From NCBI GenBank assembly GCA_030841765.1, contig JAUUSS010000079.1, positions 1 through 11,133 of the forward strand: a stretch of 11,133 nucleotides of DNA, in the 5' to 3' direction. Within the stretch, counting starts at the first letter, position 1. The number at the start of each line of letters is the position of its first letter. A program made the position numbers and the translations under genes. The notes beneath the pieces were generated by a model that ran no database searches, was not told the origin of the DNA, and worked only from the letters and a program-made list of their open reading frames with translations. Below, one piece after another: positions 1 through 5,796 of the stretch. Origin of the DNA: Collinsella aerofaciens (GTDB lineage Bacteria; Actinomycetota; Coriobacteriia; Coriobacteriales; Coriobacteriaceae).

Positions 1-103
1 TGTAGAGCAGGGACCTTAATATATTTCTCCGGCCCTCCGCCGTGCCCAGGAGCCATCCACGCACTTTACCTGCGTAAACAATGTGAGTGAAATATGAATC
101 TCG

Positions 104-130
104 ATGGATACGCCCGCAGCCGTGTATACT
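104..130 (+). repeat. 27-bp leader motif, copy A (before rplC)
   Basis: This 27-bp segment matches 1969-1995 (before rplB) at 23 of 27 positions. The shared core is ATGGAnACGCCCG followed by CCGTGTATAC. Within it, ATACG (108-112) and CGTGT (121-125) are separated by 8 bases and can pair as RNA, with one U-G wobble where copy B has a C-G pair. It ends in TATACT, so it could be a promoter -10 region, an operator or an RNA hairpin. Its function is unknown to me. Confidence 0.6.
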
Positions 131-241
131 AAACAGCTGTGTGTAACCAGGGGAGTATTCTGGCTGAACAAAATGCCTGCTTAATTGGGTTGTCAGGTAG
201 TCCGGACGCAATACAAGGCTGGGGAGCACGTCGTGTAAGTA

Positions 242-293
242 GTGGTCCTCTAGGGGCGTACGCTCGGTGGTGTACGCATTGTCCCAAGACCAC
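242..293 (+). promoter_or_regulatory. Structured rplC leader (nested stem-loop)
   Basis: The transcript can form a nested hairpin. GTGGTC (242-247) pairs with GACCAC (288-293). Inside it, GCGTAC (256-261) pairs with GTACGC (272-277) around a 10-nt loop, and GGG (253-255) lies opposite CCC (283-285). In E. coli the S10 leader is bound by L4 to control the operon. A leader of that general kind, placed ahead of rplC, would fit, but no L4-binding consensus can be checked by eye and the identification is inference. Confidence 0.35.
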
Positions 294-304
294 GCGAGAG
301 TTGG

Positions 305-319
305 GATCATATCTTGATC
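305..319 (+). promoter_or_regulatory. Small hairpin over the rplC start
   Basis: GATCA (305-309) and TGATC (315-319) form a perfect 5-bp inverted repeat with loop TATCT. The candidate TTG start of rplC (314-316) lies partly in the loop and partly in the 3' arm, and the weak Shine-Dalgarno-like GGGA (303-306) lies partly in the 5' arm. If it forms, it would limit access to the TTG start. The ATG at 323 would remain just outside it. Confidence 0.3.
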
Positions 320-934
320 AGCATGATTCTCGGCCGCAAGATTGGCATGACCCAGGTTTGGGACGAGGACGACAACGTCGTTCCCGTCACGGTCATCCAG
401 GCTGGCCCCTGCGCTGTCTCGCAGGTTAAAACTCAGGCAACCGACGGCTATGACGCCGTCCAGATCGGTTTCGGCGACATCAAGGCCAAGAACGTGAACA
501 AGCCCATGGCTGGTCACTTCGCCAAGGCTGGCGTCGAGCCTGTTCGCTTCCTTCGTGAGGTCCGCGTCGAGAACGGCGAGGAGCACAAGGTCGGCGAGGT
601 CGTCACCGTCGCTGATTTCGCTGATGTCGAGAAGGTCGACGTCATCGGTACCTCCAAGGGTAAGGGCTTCCAGGGTCGCATCAAGCGCTGGGGTCAGCGC
701 CGCGGTCCTATGACGCATGGTTCTCACTTCCAGCGTCACCCCGGTTCTATCGGTCAGTGCGCCTATCCTGCGCGCGTCCTCAAGGGCGTCAAGATGGCCG
801 GTCACATGGGTAACGAGCGCGTTACCGTCAAGAACCTTTCCGTTGTCCGCATCGATGCCGAGCAGAACCTCATCTTGGTCAAGGGCGCTGTCCCGGGTGC
901 CAAGAATGGTCTCGTCGCCATCCGTATGGCCTAA
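314..934 (+). CDS. rplC: 50S ribosomal protein L3
   Basis: L3 is an early 23S rRNA-binding protein needed to start 50S assembly; its long loop reaches toward the peptidyl transferase centre. The 206-residue length is normal. Recognisable landmarks are ILGRKIGMTQVW at the N terminus, GTSKGKGFQGRIKRW in the middle, PGSIGQ (the Q corresponds to the glutamine methylated by PrmB in E. coli) and KGVKMAGHMGNERVT near the C terminus. The start is uncertain. TTG at 314 has a weak GGGA 7 nt upstream, while ATG at 323 gives MILGRKIGMTQ and a more typical L3 beginning but has no ribosome-binding site at normal distance. It is the first gene of the visible operon, followed 46 nt later by rplD. rpsJ, its usual upstream neighbour, is not seen. 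Confidence 0.95.
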   Translation: MISMILGRKIGMTQVWDEDDNVVPVTVIQAGPCAVSQVKTQATDGYDAVQIGFGDIKAKNVNKPMAGHFAKAGVEPVRFLREVRVENGEEHKVGEVVTVADFADVEKVDVIGTSKGKGFQGRIKRWGQRRGPMTHGSHFQRHPGSIGQCAYPARVLKGVKMAGHMGNERVTVKNLSVVRIDAEQNLILVKGAVPGAKNGLVAIRMA

Positions 935-980
935 GGGCCCAGCCCATTTAGCCCAGCGTCATACCAAGGAGAACACTTAA

Positions 981-1607
981 ATGGCAAAGTTTGAAGTAAA
1001 GAACAGCGAGGGCAAGAAGGTCGCCGAGGCCGAGCTCGCCGCTGAGGTGTACGGCATCGAGCCGAACATCCACGTTATGCACCACATCGTCAAGTGCCAG
1101 ATGGCCTCTTGGCGTCAGGGCACCCAGTCTGCTAAGGGTCGCTCTGAGGTTTCCGGTGGCGGCAAGAAGCCTTGGCGTCAGAAGGGCACCGGCCGTGCCC
1201 GCCAGGGTTCCATCCGTGCTGCCCAGTGGCGTCACGGTGGCGTTGTCTTCGCCCCCAAGCCCCGTTCCTACGCTAAGCGTATGAACAACAAGGAGGTCAA
1301 GCTGGCTATGCGCTCCGCGCTGTCCGCCAAGCTGGCCGATGGCGAGCTCGTGCTCGTCGACGACTACGGCTTCGAGAAGCCTTCCACCAAGGCTGCCGTC
1401 GCCATGCTCAAGGCTCTCGGTCTTGAGGGCAAGCGTCTGACCATCATCGTTCGCGATGAGGACGTCAACGCCTACCTGTCGTTCCGCAACATTCCCAAGA
1501 CGTTCATCATCACCGCTGACGAGGCCAACACCTACGATCTCGTCAACAACAACGCTGTGCTGATGCCCGCCGACATCGCCGCTCACTTCGGGGAGGTGCT
1601 TGCATAA
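981..1607 (+). CDS. rplD: 50S ribosomal protein L4
   Basis: L4 binds 23S rRNA domain I and lines the peptide exit tunnel with an extended loop. In E. coli it is also the autogenous regulator of the S10 operon. The 208-residue product is of normal length. The conserved tunnel-loop region is clear: RQGTQSAKGRSEVSGGGKK, then PWRQKGTGRARQGSIRAAQW and GGVVFAPKPRSY. The ATG at 981 is preceded by AAGGAG at 967-972. Its stop codon directly abuts the rplW start, and the rplW ribosome-binding site (GGGGAGG) lies inside the end of rplD, so the two are likely translationally coupled. If an L4-type feedback loop exists here, the structured leader upstream of rplC would be the place to look. Confidence 0.96.
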   Translation: MAKFEVKNSEGKKVAEAELAAEVYGIEPNIHVMHHIVKCQMASWRQGTQSAKGRSEVSGGGKKPWRQKGTGRARQGSIRAAQWRHGGVVFAPKPRSYAKRMNNKEVKLAMRSALSAKLADGELVLVDDYGFEKPSTKAAVAMLKALGLEGKRLTIIVRDEDVNAYLSFRNIPKTFIITADEANTYDLVNNNAVLMPADIAAHFGEVLA

Positions 1608-1895
1608 ATGACCGCCCACGAGATCATCATCCGTCCGATCGTGTCCGAGCGTTCCTTCTCCGGCATGGAGCTGAACAAGTACACGTTCGAGGTCGCCAAG
1701 GATGCTAACAAGTATCAGATCAAGGACGCTGTCGAGGAGATCTTCGGCGTCAAGGTCGTTCGCGTGAACACCCTGACGGTCAAGCCCAAGACCAAGCGCG
1801 TGCGCTATGTCGCCGGCAAGACCCGTTCTTGGAAGAAGGCCATCGTCACGCTGGCCGAGGGCGACACCATCGAGGTCTTTGGCAACCAGGCCTAA
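1608..1895 (+). CDS. rplW: 50S ribosomal protein L23
   Basis: L23 sits at the tunnel exit and is a docking point for trigger factor and the signal recognition particle. The 95-residue length is typical. Diagnostic stretches are EIIIRPIVSERSF at the N terminus, YTFEVAKDANKYQIKDAVE and IFGVKVVRVNTLTVKPK. ATG at 1608 follows the rplD stop with no gap. The ribosome-binding site is GGGGAGG at 1590-1596. After rplW comes a wide 179-nt gap with a strong hairpin before rplB. This is unusual, since rplW and rplB are tightly packed in most S10 operons. Confidence 0.95.
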   Translation: MTAHEIIIRPIVSERSFSGMELNKYTFEVAKDANKYQIKDAVEEIFGVKVVRVNTLTVKPKTKRVRYVAGKTRSWKKAIVTLAEGDTIEVFGNQA

Positions 1896-1913
1896 GACTC
1901 GCTGCTGTTGAGT

Positions 1914-1949
1914 GAGCTCATGCCTCCCAAATAGGGGAGGCGAGAGCTC
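1914..1949 (+). terminator. Strong hairpin between rplW and rplB
   Basis: GCCTCCC (1922-1928) pairs with GGGAGGC (1935-1941) around a 6-nt loop. The stem continues outward through a T-G wobble and one mismatch into GAGCTC (1914-1919) against GAGCTC (1944-1949). A short TTTT run follows at 1954-1957 but is not adjacent to the stem, so efficient termination is doubtful. A partial attenuator, an RNase processing site or a 3'-end stabiliser for the rplC-rplD-rplW message are alternatives. Confidence 0.45.
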
Positions 1950-1957
1950 AAGGTTTT

Positions 1958-1990
1958 GGGCGTATAAAATGGACACGCCCGGAACCGTGT
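1958..1990 (+). promoter_or_regulatory. Mutually exclusive hairpins before rplB
   Basis: GGGCGT (1958-1963) can pair with ACGCCC (1975-1980). ACACG (1973-1977) can instead pair with CGTGT (1986-1990). The two share 1975-1977, so only one can form at a time. A TATAAA box lies at 1963-1968. The arrangement could be a promoter with an operator, or a two-state RNA switch. It overlaps the motif shared with the rplC leader. Confidence 0.3.
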
Positions 1991-1995
1991 ATACG
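1969..1995 (+). repeat. 27-bp leader motif, copy B (before rplB)
   Basis: This is the second copy of the motif at 104-130 (23 of 27 identical). Here the inner inverted repeat ACACG / CGTGT is perfect with an 8-base spacer. It lies 79 bases before the rplB start codon, while copy A lies about 183 bases before the rplC start. Occurrence of the same element ahead of two genes of one operon suggests a shared regulatory role, not chance. Confidence 0.6.
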
Positions 1996-2074
1996 TCCGG
2001 TGTCATCGCACCCGAGGCAGAACCTCGAATCCCTGTCTGCGATGGCTAACGGATTCCTATTGAAAGGGATTGTA

Positions 2075-2905
2075 ATGGCTGTAAAGCACCTTAAGCCGAC
2101 CTCCGCTGGTAGGCGTTGGCAGACGATCTCCGATTTCTCCGAGATCACCTGCATCAAGCCCGAGAAGTCTCTTCTCGAGCCCCTGCCCAAGAAGGCCGGT
2201 CGTAACAACAACGGCCGCATCACCACCCGCCACCAGGGCGGCGGCGTGAAGCGTCGTTACCGCGTGATCGACTTCAAGCGCAACAAGGACGGCGTGCCCG
2301 CCAAGGTTGCCACGATCGAGTACGATCCGAACCGTTCCGCTCGCATCGCTCTGCTGCACTACGCTGACGGTGAGAAGCGCTACATCCTGGCCCCCAAGGG
2401 CCTCGAGGTCGGTCAGACCATCATGTCCGGTTCTGACGCCGACATCAAGCCGGGCAACGCTCTGCCCCTCGCCGACATCCCCGTCGGTACGCTCATCCAC
2501 GCCGTCGAGTTCCAGCCGGGCAAGGGCGCCGCTATCGCCCGTTCCGCCGGTAACTCCTGCCAGCTGATGGGTAAGGAGGGCAAGTACGCTATCGTTCGTA
2601 TGCCTTCCTCCGAGATGCGCCGCATCCTCGTTACCTGCCGCGCCACCGTCGGTGAGGTCGGCAACGCCGATCACGCCAACATCGTCATCGGCAAGGCCGG
2701 CCGTAAGCGTCACATGAACGTGCGCCCGACCGTCCGCGGTACCGTCATGAACCCTGTCGACCACCCGCACGGCGGTGGCGAGGGCAAGAACCACACCTCT
2801 GGTCGTCCCTCCGTTACCCCCTGGGGTAAGCCGACGAAGGGCCTTCGTACGCGCAAGAAGAAGAAGGTCTCGAACCAGCACATCATTCGTCGCCGTAAGA
2901 AGTAA
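2075..2905 (+). CDS. rplB: 50S ribosomal protein L2
   Basis: L2 is one of the most conserved ribosomal proteins. It is required for subunit association and lies near the peptidyl transferase centre. From ATG 2075 the product is 276 residues, the usual length. Conserved blocks are KSLLEPLPKKAGRNNNGRIT, HQGGGVKRRYRVIDFKR, GNALPLADIPVGT and, near residues 228-235, VDHPHGGGEG containing the functionally important histidine, followed by GRPSVTPWGKPTKG. The frame is open upstream to 2000, but the ATG at 2075 has AAAGGG at 2063-2068 and starts MAVKHLKPTSAGRR as in the family, so the longer form is rejected. It follows a 179-nt leader and is 32 nt ahead of rpsS. Confidence 0.96.
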   Translation: MAVKHLKPTSAGRRWQTISDFSEITCIKPEKSLLEPLPKKAGRNNNGRITTRHQGGGVKRRYRVIDFKRNKDGVPAKVATIEYDPNRSARIALLHYADGEKRYILAPKGLEVGQTIMSGSDADIKPGNALPLADIPVGTLIHAVEFQPGKGAAIARSAGNSCQLMGKEGKYAIVRMPSSEMRRILVTCRATVGEVGNADHANIVIGKAGRKRHMNVRPTVRGTVMNPVDHPHGGGEGKNHTSGRPSVTPWGKPTKGLRTRKKKKVSNQHIIRRRKK

Positions 2906-2937
2906 TTTCGGATACCGAGTTTTAGGAGAAAGCACTT

Positions 2938-3198
2938 ATGAGCAGAAGTCTCAAAAAGGGCCCGTTCGTGGAGACTCGCCTTCTCTCGCGTATCACCGCG
3001 ATGAACGAGGCTGGCAAGAAGGACGTCGTGAAGACCTGGTCCCGCGCGTCCACCATCTTCCCCGAGATGGTTGGTCACACCATCGCCGTCCACGACGGCC
3101 GCAAGCATGTGCCCGTGTATGTTACCGAGTCCATGGTTGGTCACAAGCTCGGCGAGTTCGCGCCGACTCGTACGTTCCGTGGCCACAAGGCCAAATAG
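2938..3198 (+). CDS. rpsS: 30S ribosomal protein S19
   Basis: S19 binds the head of the small subunit with S13 and contacts the A-site finger of the large subunit. The 86-residue product is a little shorter than E. coli S19 (92). Diagnostic sequence is MSRSLKKGPFV at the N terminus, KTWSRASTIFPEMVGHTIAVHDGR in the middle, and MVGHKLGEFAPTRTFRGHK at the C terminus. ATG 2938 is preceded by TAGGAGAAAG. It is 14 nt ahead of rplV, the standard order. Confidence 0.96.
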   Translation: MSRSLKKGPFVETRLLSRITAMNEAGKKDVVKTWSRASTIFPEMVGHTIAVHDGRKHVPVYVTESMVGHKLGEFAPTRTFRGHKAK

Positions 3199-3212
3199 GG
3201 GGTTAACCGTAA

Positions 3213-3584
3213 ATGGCAACTAAGTCTATTGAAACTGAGGCCACCGAGGTTCGCGCCGTCGCTAAGTACGTGCGTGTTTCCCCCAGCAAGGCCCGCCTGG
3301 TGGTCGATCTGATCCGCCGCAAGCCTGTCGCTCAGGCCTTCGACATCCTCCACTTCTGCGACCGCGCTGTCGCCGTGGATGTCGAGAAGGTTCTCCGTTC
3401 CGCCGTTGCGAACGCCGAGAACAACAACGGTCTGCGTGCCGACAACCTGGTTGTCGCCGCTGCCTATGTTGACGAGGGTCCGACGCTTAAGCGCATCCGT
3501 CCCCGCGCCAAGGGTTCCGCTTCTCGCATTCTGAAGCGTACTTCCCACATCACCGTCGTCGTTGCTCCTCGAAAGGAGGCGTAA
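3213..3584 (+). CDS. rplV: 50S ribosomal protein L22
   Basis: L22 contacts all six 23S rRNA domains. Its beta-hairpin lines the exit tunnel beside L4, and changes there give macrolide resistance. The product is 123 residues, slightly longer than E. coli L22 (110) because of an N-terminal extension (MATKSIETEATEV) before the conserved AVAKYVRVSPSKARLVVDLI. The tunnel hairpin RPRAKGSASRILKRTSHIT is intact near the C terminus. The ribosome-binding site is AGGGGG in the rpsS-rplV gap. Its 3' end carries GAAAGGAGG, which serves as the ribosome-binding site of rpsC 6 nt downstream. Confidence 0.95.
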   Translation: MATKSIETEATEVRAVAKYVRVSPSKARLVVDLIRRKPVAQAFDILHFCDRAVAVDVEKVLRSAVANAENNNGLRADNLVVAAAYVDEGPTLKRIRPRAKGSASRILKRTSHITVVVAPRKEA

Positions 3585-3590
3585 AGCTGT

Positions 3591-4301
3591 ATGGGTCAGA
3601 AAGTCTACCCCACCGGCTTCCGTCTTGGCATTACCGAGAACTGGCGCTCCCGCTGGTTCGCAGAGAAGGATTACGCTAAGACCCTCGGTAACGATCTCGA
3701 GATCCGCAAGTACCTCGAGAAGCGTCTTTCCCGCGCAGCTGTCTCCCGCGTCGAGATCGAGCGCGCTGGCGACAAGGTGAAGGTCATCATCCTCACCGCT
3801 CGCCCCGGCGTTGTCATCGGTAAGAAGGGTGCCGAGATCGATACCCTCCGCACCGAGCTCGAGAAGGTTGCTGGCGTCTCCAAGGGCCAGCTCTCCGTCG
3901 ACGTCGTCGAGATCAAGCGCCCCGAGCTCGACGCCAACCTCGTTGCTCAGTCTATCGCCGAGCAGCTTGAGGGCCGCGTTGCCTTCCGTCGCGCTATGCG
4001 CAAGGCTGTCCAGTCCGCCCGCAAGGCCGGCGCCAAGGGCATCCGTATCCAGTGCTCCGGTCGTCTCGGCGGTGCCGAGATGGGCCGTCGTGAGTGGTAC
4101 CGTGAGGGTCGCGTGCCTCTGCACACCCTCCGTGCCAAGATCGACTACGGCACGGCTGTCGCCAGCACCACCATGGGTGCTTGCGGCGTGAAGGTCTGGA
4201 TCTACCTGGGCGAGAAGCTCCCGGGCCAGCCTGTTCCCAACCCTGCACTCGAGGGCTCTTCCCGTCCTCGTCGTCGTAACTCCGAGAGGAGGGGTCAGTA
4301 G
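3591..4301 (+). CDS. rpsC: 30S ribosomal protein S3
   Basis: S3 forms part of the mRNA entry channel with S4 and S5 and contributes to helicase activity. The 236-residue length is typical. An N-terminal type-II KH domain is visible, with its GXXG-like loop VIGKKG at residues 75-80, followed by the C-terminal S3 domain: GRLGGAEMGRREWYREGRVP and TLRAKIDYGTA, then GVKVWIYLGE. The last 20 or so residues are basic and serine-rich. ATG 3591 follows GGAGG by about 10 nt. The stop codon (4299-4301) overlaps the GTG start of rplP by one base. Confidence 0.96.
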   Translation: MGQKVYPTGFRLGITENWRSRWFAEKDYAKTLGNDLEIRKYLEKRLSRAAVSRVEIERAGDKVKVIILTARPGVVIGKKGAEIDTLRTELEKVAGVSKGQLSVDVVEIKRPELDANLVAQSIAEQLEGRVAFRRAMRKAVQSARKAGAKGIRIQCSGRLGGAEMGRREWYREGRVPLHTLRAKIDYGTAVASTTMGACGVKVWIYLGEKLPGQPVPNPALEGSSRPRRRNSERRGQ

Positions 4302-4804
4302 TGCTTGCCCCTAAGCGTATTCTTCACCGCAAGGTGCAGCGTGGCTCCATGAAGGGCCAGGCCAAGGGTAATACCGAGCTGCATTTCGGCGAGTTTGGTA
4401 TCCAGGCTCTCGAGGCCCATTGGATCACCAATCGTCAGATCGAGGCCGCTCGTATTGCCATGACACGCTACATGAAGCGTGGCGGTCGTGTCTACATCAC
4501 GATCTTCCCCGATAAGCCCATCACCAAGAAGCCTGCCGAGACTCGCATGGGTTCTGGTAAGGGTAACCCCGAGGAGTGGGTGGCCGTCGTCAAGCCCGGC
4601 CGCATCATGTTCGAGGTCAAGGGCGTGCCCGAGGAGGTCGCTCGCGAGGCTCTGCGTCTTGCACAGCACAAGCTTCCCATCAAGACCAAGATTGTTGCTG
4701 CCAAGAACGCTGAGCAGCGCATCGAGAAGGAGATGGCTGAGGAGGCCGCTCTCGAGGCCAAGTGGGCTGCTGAGGACGCCGCCGCCGCCAAGGAGGAGAA
4801 CTAA
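4301..4804 (+). CDS. rplP: 50S ribosomal protein L16 with acidic C-terminal tail
   Basis: L16 organises the A-site and is needed late in 50S assembly. Residues 1-134 match the family: MLAPKRILHRK, FGEFGIQALE, RQIEAARIAMTRYMKRGG, the FPDKPITKKPAETRMGSGKG block (R82 corresponds to the arginine hydroxylated in E. coli L16), and GVPEEVAREALRLAQHKLPIKT. Most bacterial L16 proteins end about here (136-144 residues). This one continues for about 33 residues (135-167) rich in Ala, Glu and Lys, predicted helical and net acidic. GTG at 4301 is chosen because MLAPKR is the family start and GAGAGGAGG lies just upstream. There is a one-base overlap with rpsC before it and with rpmC after it, so it is tightly coupled. 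Confidence 0.94.
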   Translation: MLAPKRILHRKVQRGSMKGQAKGNTELHFGEFGIQALEAHWITNRQIEAARIAMTRYMKRGGRVYITIFPDKPITKKPAETRMGSGKGNPEEWVAVVKPGRIMFEVKGVPEEVAREALRLAQHKLPIKTKIVAAKNAEQRIEKEMAEEAALEAKWAAEDAAAAKEEN

Positions 4805-5019
4805 TGAAGCCCGCAGAGATTCGTGAGCTCTCGGACGCTCAGCTCGTTGAGAAGCTGAAGGAAATGCGCGCCGAGCTCTTTAACCTTCGTTTCCAGATGG
4901 CCACCAGCCAGCTGGACAACACCGCTCGCGTCAACACCGTGAAGAAGGACATCGCTCGCGTCCTCACGGAGCAGCGCGCCCGTGAGATCGCAGCGGAGAA
5001 GTCCGCTGTCGCCGAGTAG
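4804..5019 (+). CDS. rpmC: 50S ribosomal protein L29
   Basis: L29 is a small two-helix protein next to L23 at the tunnel exit. The 71-residue length is normal. The hallmark ELSDAQLVEKLKEMRAELFNLRFQMATSQLDNTARVN... pattern is clear from residue 8 on, with TVKKDIARVLTEQRARE near the C terminus. ATG 4804 overlaps the rplP stop by one base. GGAGGAG at the end of rplP serves as its ribosome-binding site. It is followed by a 16-nt gap to rpsQ. Confidence 0.94.
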   Translation: MKPAEIRELSDAQLVEKLKEMRAELFNLRFQMATSQLDNTARVNTVKKDIARVLTEQRAREIAAEKSAVAE

Positions 5020-5035
5020 GACCTAAGGAGAGAAC

Positions 5036-5296
5036 ATGACTGATTCGCGTAACTCGCGTAAGGTCCGTACGGGTGTCGTTACCTCCGTCTCCGGTGCCAA
5101 GACCATTGTTGTCACCATCACCGAGCGCAAGCGTCACCCCAAGTACGGCAAGATGATGACCAGCTCCAAGAAGCTGCACGCTCACGACGAGGAGTGCACG
5201 GCTGGCGTGGGCGACACCGTCCGCGTTATGGAGACCCGTCCTATGTCCAAGATGAAGCGTTGGCGCCTCATCGAGGTCGTCGAGCGCGCTAAATAA
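5036..5296 (+). CDS. rpsQ: 30S ribosomal protein S17
   Basis: S17 is a primary 16S rRNA binder with an OB fold. The 86-residue product has the family landmarks: a G-V-V-T-S-V-S-G-A-K-T-I strand near the N terminus, ERKRHPKYGKMM, SSKKLHAHDE, GDTVRVMETRPMSKMKRWRLIEVVERA. ATG 5036 has AAGGAG upstream (5025-5030). In E. coli the S10 operon ends with this gene and the spc operon starts with rplN. The wide 118-nt gap that follows keeps that boundary here. Confidence 0.95.
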   Translation: MTDSRNSRKVRTGVVTSVSGAKTIVVTITERKRHPKYGKMMTSSKKLHAHDEECTAGVGDTVRVMETRPMSKMKRWRLIEVVERAK

Positions 5297-5323
5297 GCAG
5301 TCGCTCTTACGACTTGTACGTTT

Positions 5324-5404
5324 CCGAAGATGTGCGTATGCCTGGCTTGCATACCACGGGCCGTATAAAGGCTGCGCACCTCTCTTCGGTTCTTAGTTCG
5401 GAGG
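5324..5404 (+). promoter_or_regulatory. Multibranch rplN leader with possible SD switch
   Basis: CCGAAGA (5324-5330) pairs with TCTTCGG (5383-5389), and GTGCG (5332-5336) pairs with CGCAC (5375-5379). Inside lie two small hairpins: TATGC/GCATA (5337-5341 with 5349-5353) and GGCC/GGCT (5359-5362 with 5370-5373, one wobble). Together these give a three-way junction. CCGAA (5324-5328) can alternatively pair with TTCGG (5397-5401), which overlaps the rplN ribosome-binding site GGAGG (5400-5404). A TATAAA box at 5364-5369 offers a promoter reading instead. This is the position of the spc promoter in E. coli. A ribosomal-protein-sensing leader is inference. Confidence 0.4.
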
Positions 5405-5414
5405 AACATCTACC

Positions 5415-5783
5415 ATGATTCAGATGCAAACCATGCTGAACGTCGCCGACAACTCCGGCGCTCGCAAGATTCGCTGCATCAAGGTGCTTGGCGGTTCCAA
5501 GCGTCGTTATGCAGGCATCGGCGATGTGTTCATCGGTGCTGTCCAGGAGGCTACCCCTGGCGCCAACGTCAAGAAGAAGGACGTTGTCCGTTGCGTCGTC
5601 GTTCGCACCGTTAAGGAGATCCGCCGCAAGGATGGCTCCTACATTCGCTTTGATGAGAACGCCTGCGTTGTCATCAACAACGATGGTTCGCCCGTCGGCA
5701 CCCGTATCTTCGGGCCCGTCGCTCGCGAGCTTCGTGACAAGAAGTACATGAAGATCGTCTCGCTCGCTCCCGAGACCCTGTAG
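5415..5783 (+). CDS. rplN: 50S ribosomal protein L14
   Basis: L14 lies at the subunit interface, forms bridges with 16S rRNA and is the binding site of the silencing factor RsfS. The 122-residue product matches the family closely: MIQMQTMLNVADNSGARKI at the N terminus, GDVFIGAVQEATPG, VVVRTVKEIRRKDGSYIRFD, NNDGSPVGTRIFGPVARELR and KKYMKIVSLAPE at the C terminus. ATG 5415 is preceded by GGAGG with a 10-nt spacing. It begins what would be the spc operon, after a foldable leader, and is 13 nt ahead of rplX. Confidence 0.96.
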   Translation: MIQMQTMLNVADNSGARKIRCIKVLGGSKRRYAGIGDVFIGAVQEATPGANVKKKDVVRCVVVRTVKEIRRKDGSYIRFDENACVVINNDGSPVGTRIFGPVARELRDKKYMKIVSLAPETL

Positions 5784-5796
5784 TTAGGGGAGATAT

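Larger units (their letters stand above)
1..313 (+). other. Non-coding region and leader upstream of rplC
   Basis: I see no convincing gene here. The only open frame (GTG at 139 running into rplC in another phase) has no family resemblance. What can be seen is a small hairpin at 65-78 (TTTAC, loop CTGC, GTAAA), an AT-rich TATACT box at 125-130 that resembles a -10 element but lacks a clear -35, and a foldable stretch at 242-319 next to the first gene. In most bacteria rpsJ (S10) sits directly before rplC; it is not found here. The first bases, TGTAG, could be the last codon of an upstream gene cut by the window edge, so rpsJ may lie just outside. A gap of more than 300 nt before rplC is unusual in either case and suggests a promoter and leader here. 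Confidence 0.6.

Noticed and set aside
125..130. TATACT as a confident sigma-70 promoter for the ribosomal operon
   Set aside because: No -35-like hexamer at 16-18 bp upstream, and the box is part of a repeated inverted-repeat motif, so it is reported only as promoter-like.
139..429. Short open frame in the rplC leader running into rplC
   Set aside because: It overlaps rplC in another phase, has no homology I recognise, and no good ribosome-binding site. A leader peptide cannot be excluded but is not supported.
948..2006. Minus-strand open frame of 352 codons opposite rplD and rplW
   Set aside because: It lies antisense to two unmistakable ribosomal genes, has low-complexity Leu/Gly/Asp/Val composition typical of a reverse-frame shadow in GC-rich coding DNA, and resembles no family.
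2000..2074. Extended N terminus of L2 from an upstream start
   Set aside because: The extra 25 residues do not belong to the L2 family, and ATG 2075 has the proper ribosome-binding site and the family N terminus.
3141..4124. Minus-strand open frame of 327 codons opposite rplV and rpsC
   Set aside because: Same shadow composition; the sense strand is fully explained by L22 and S3.
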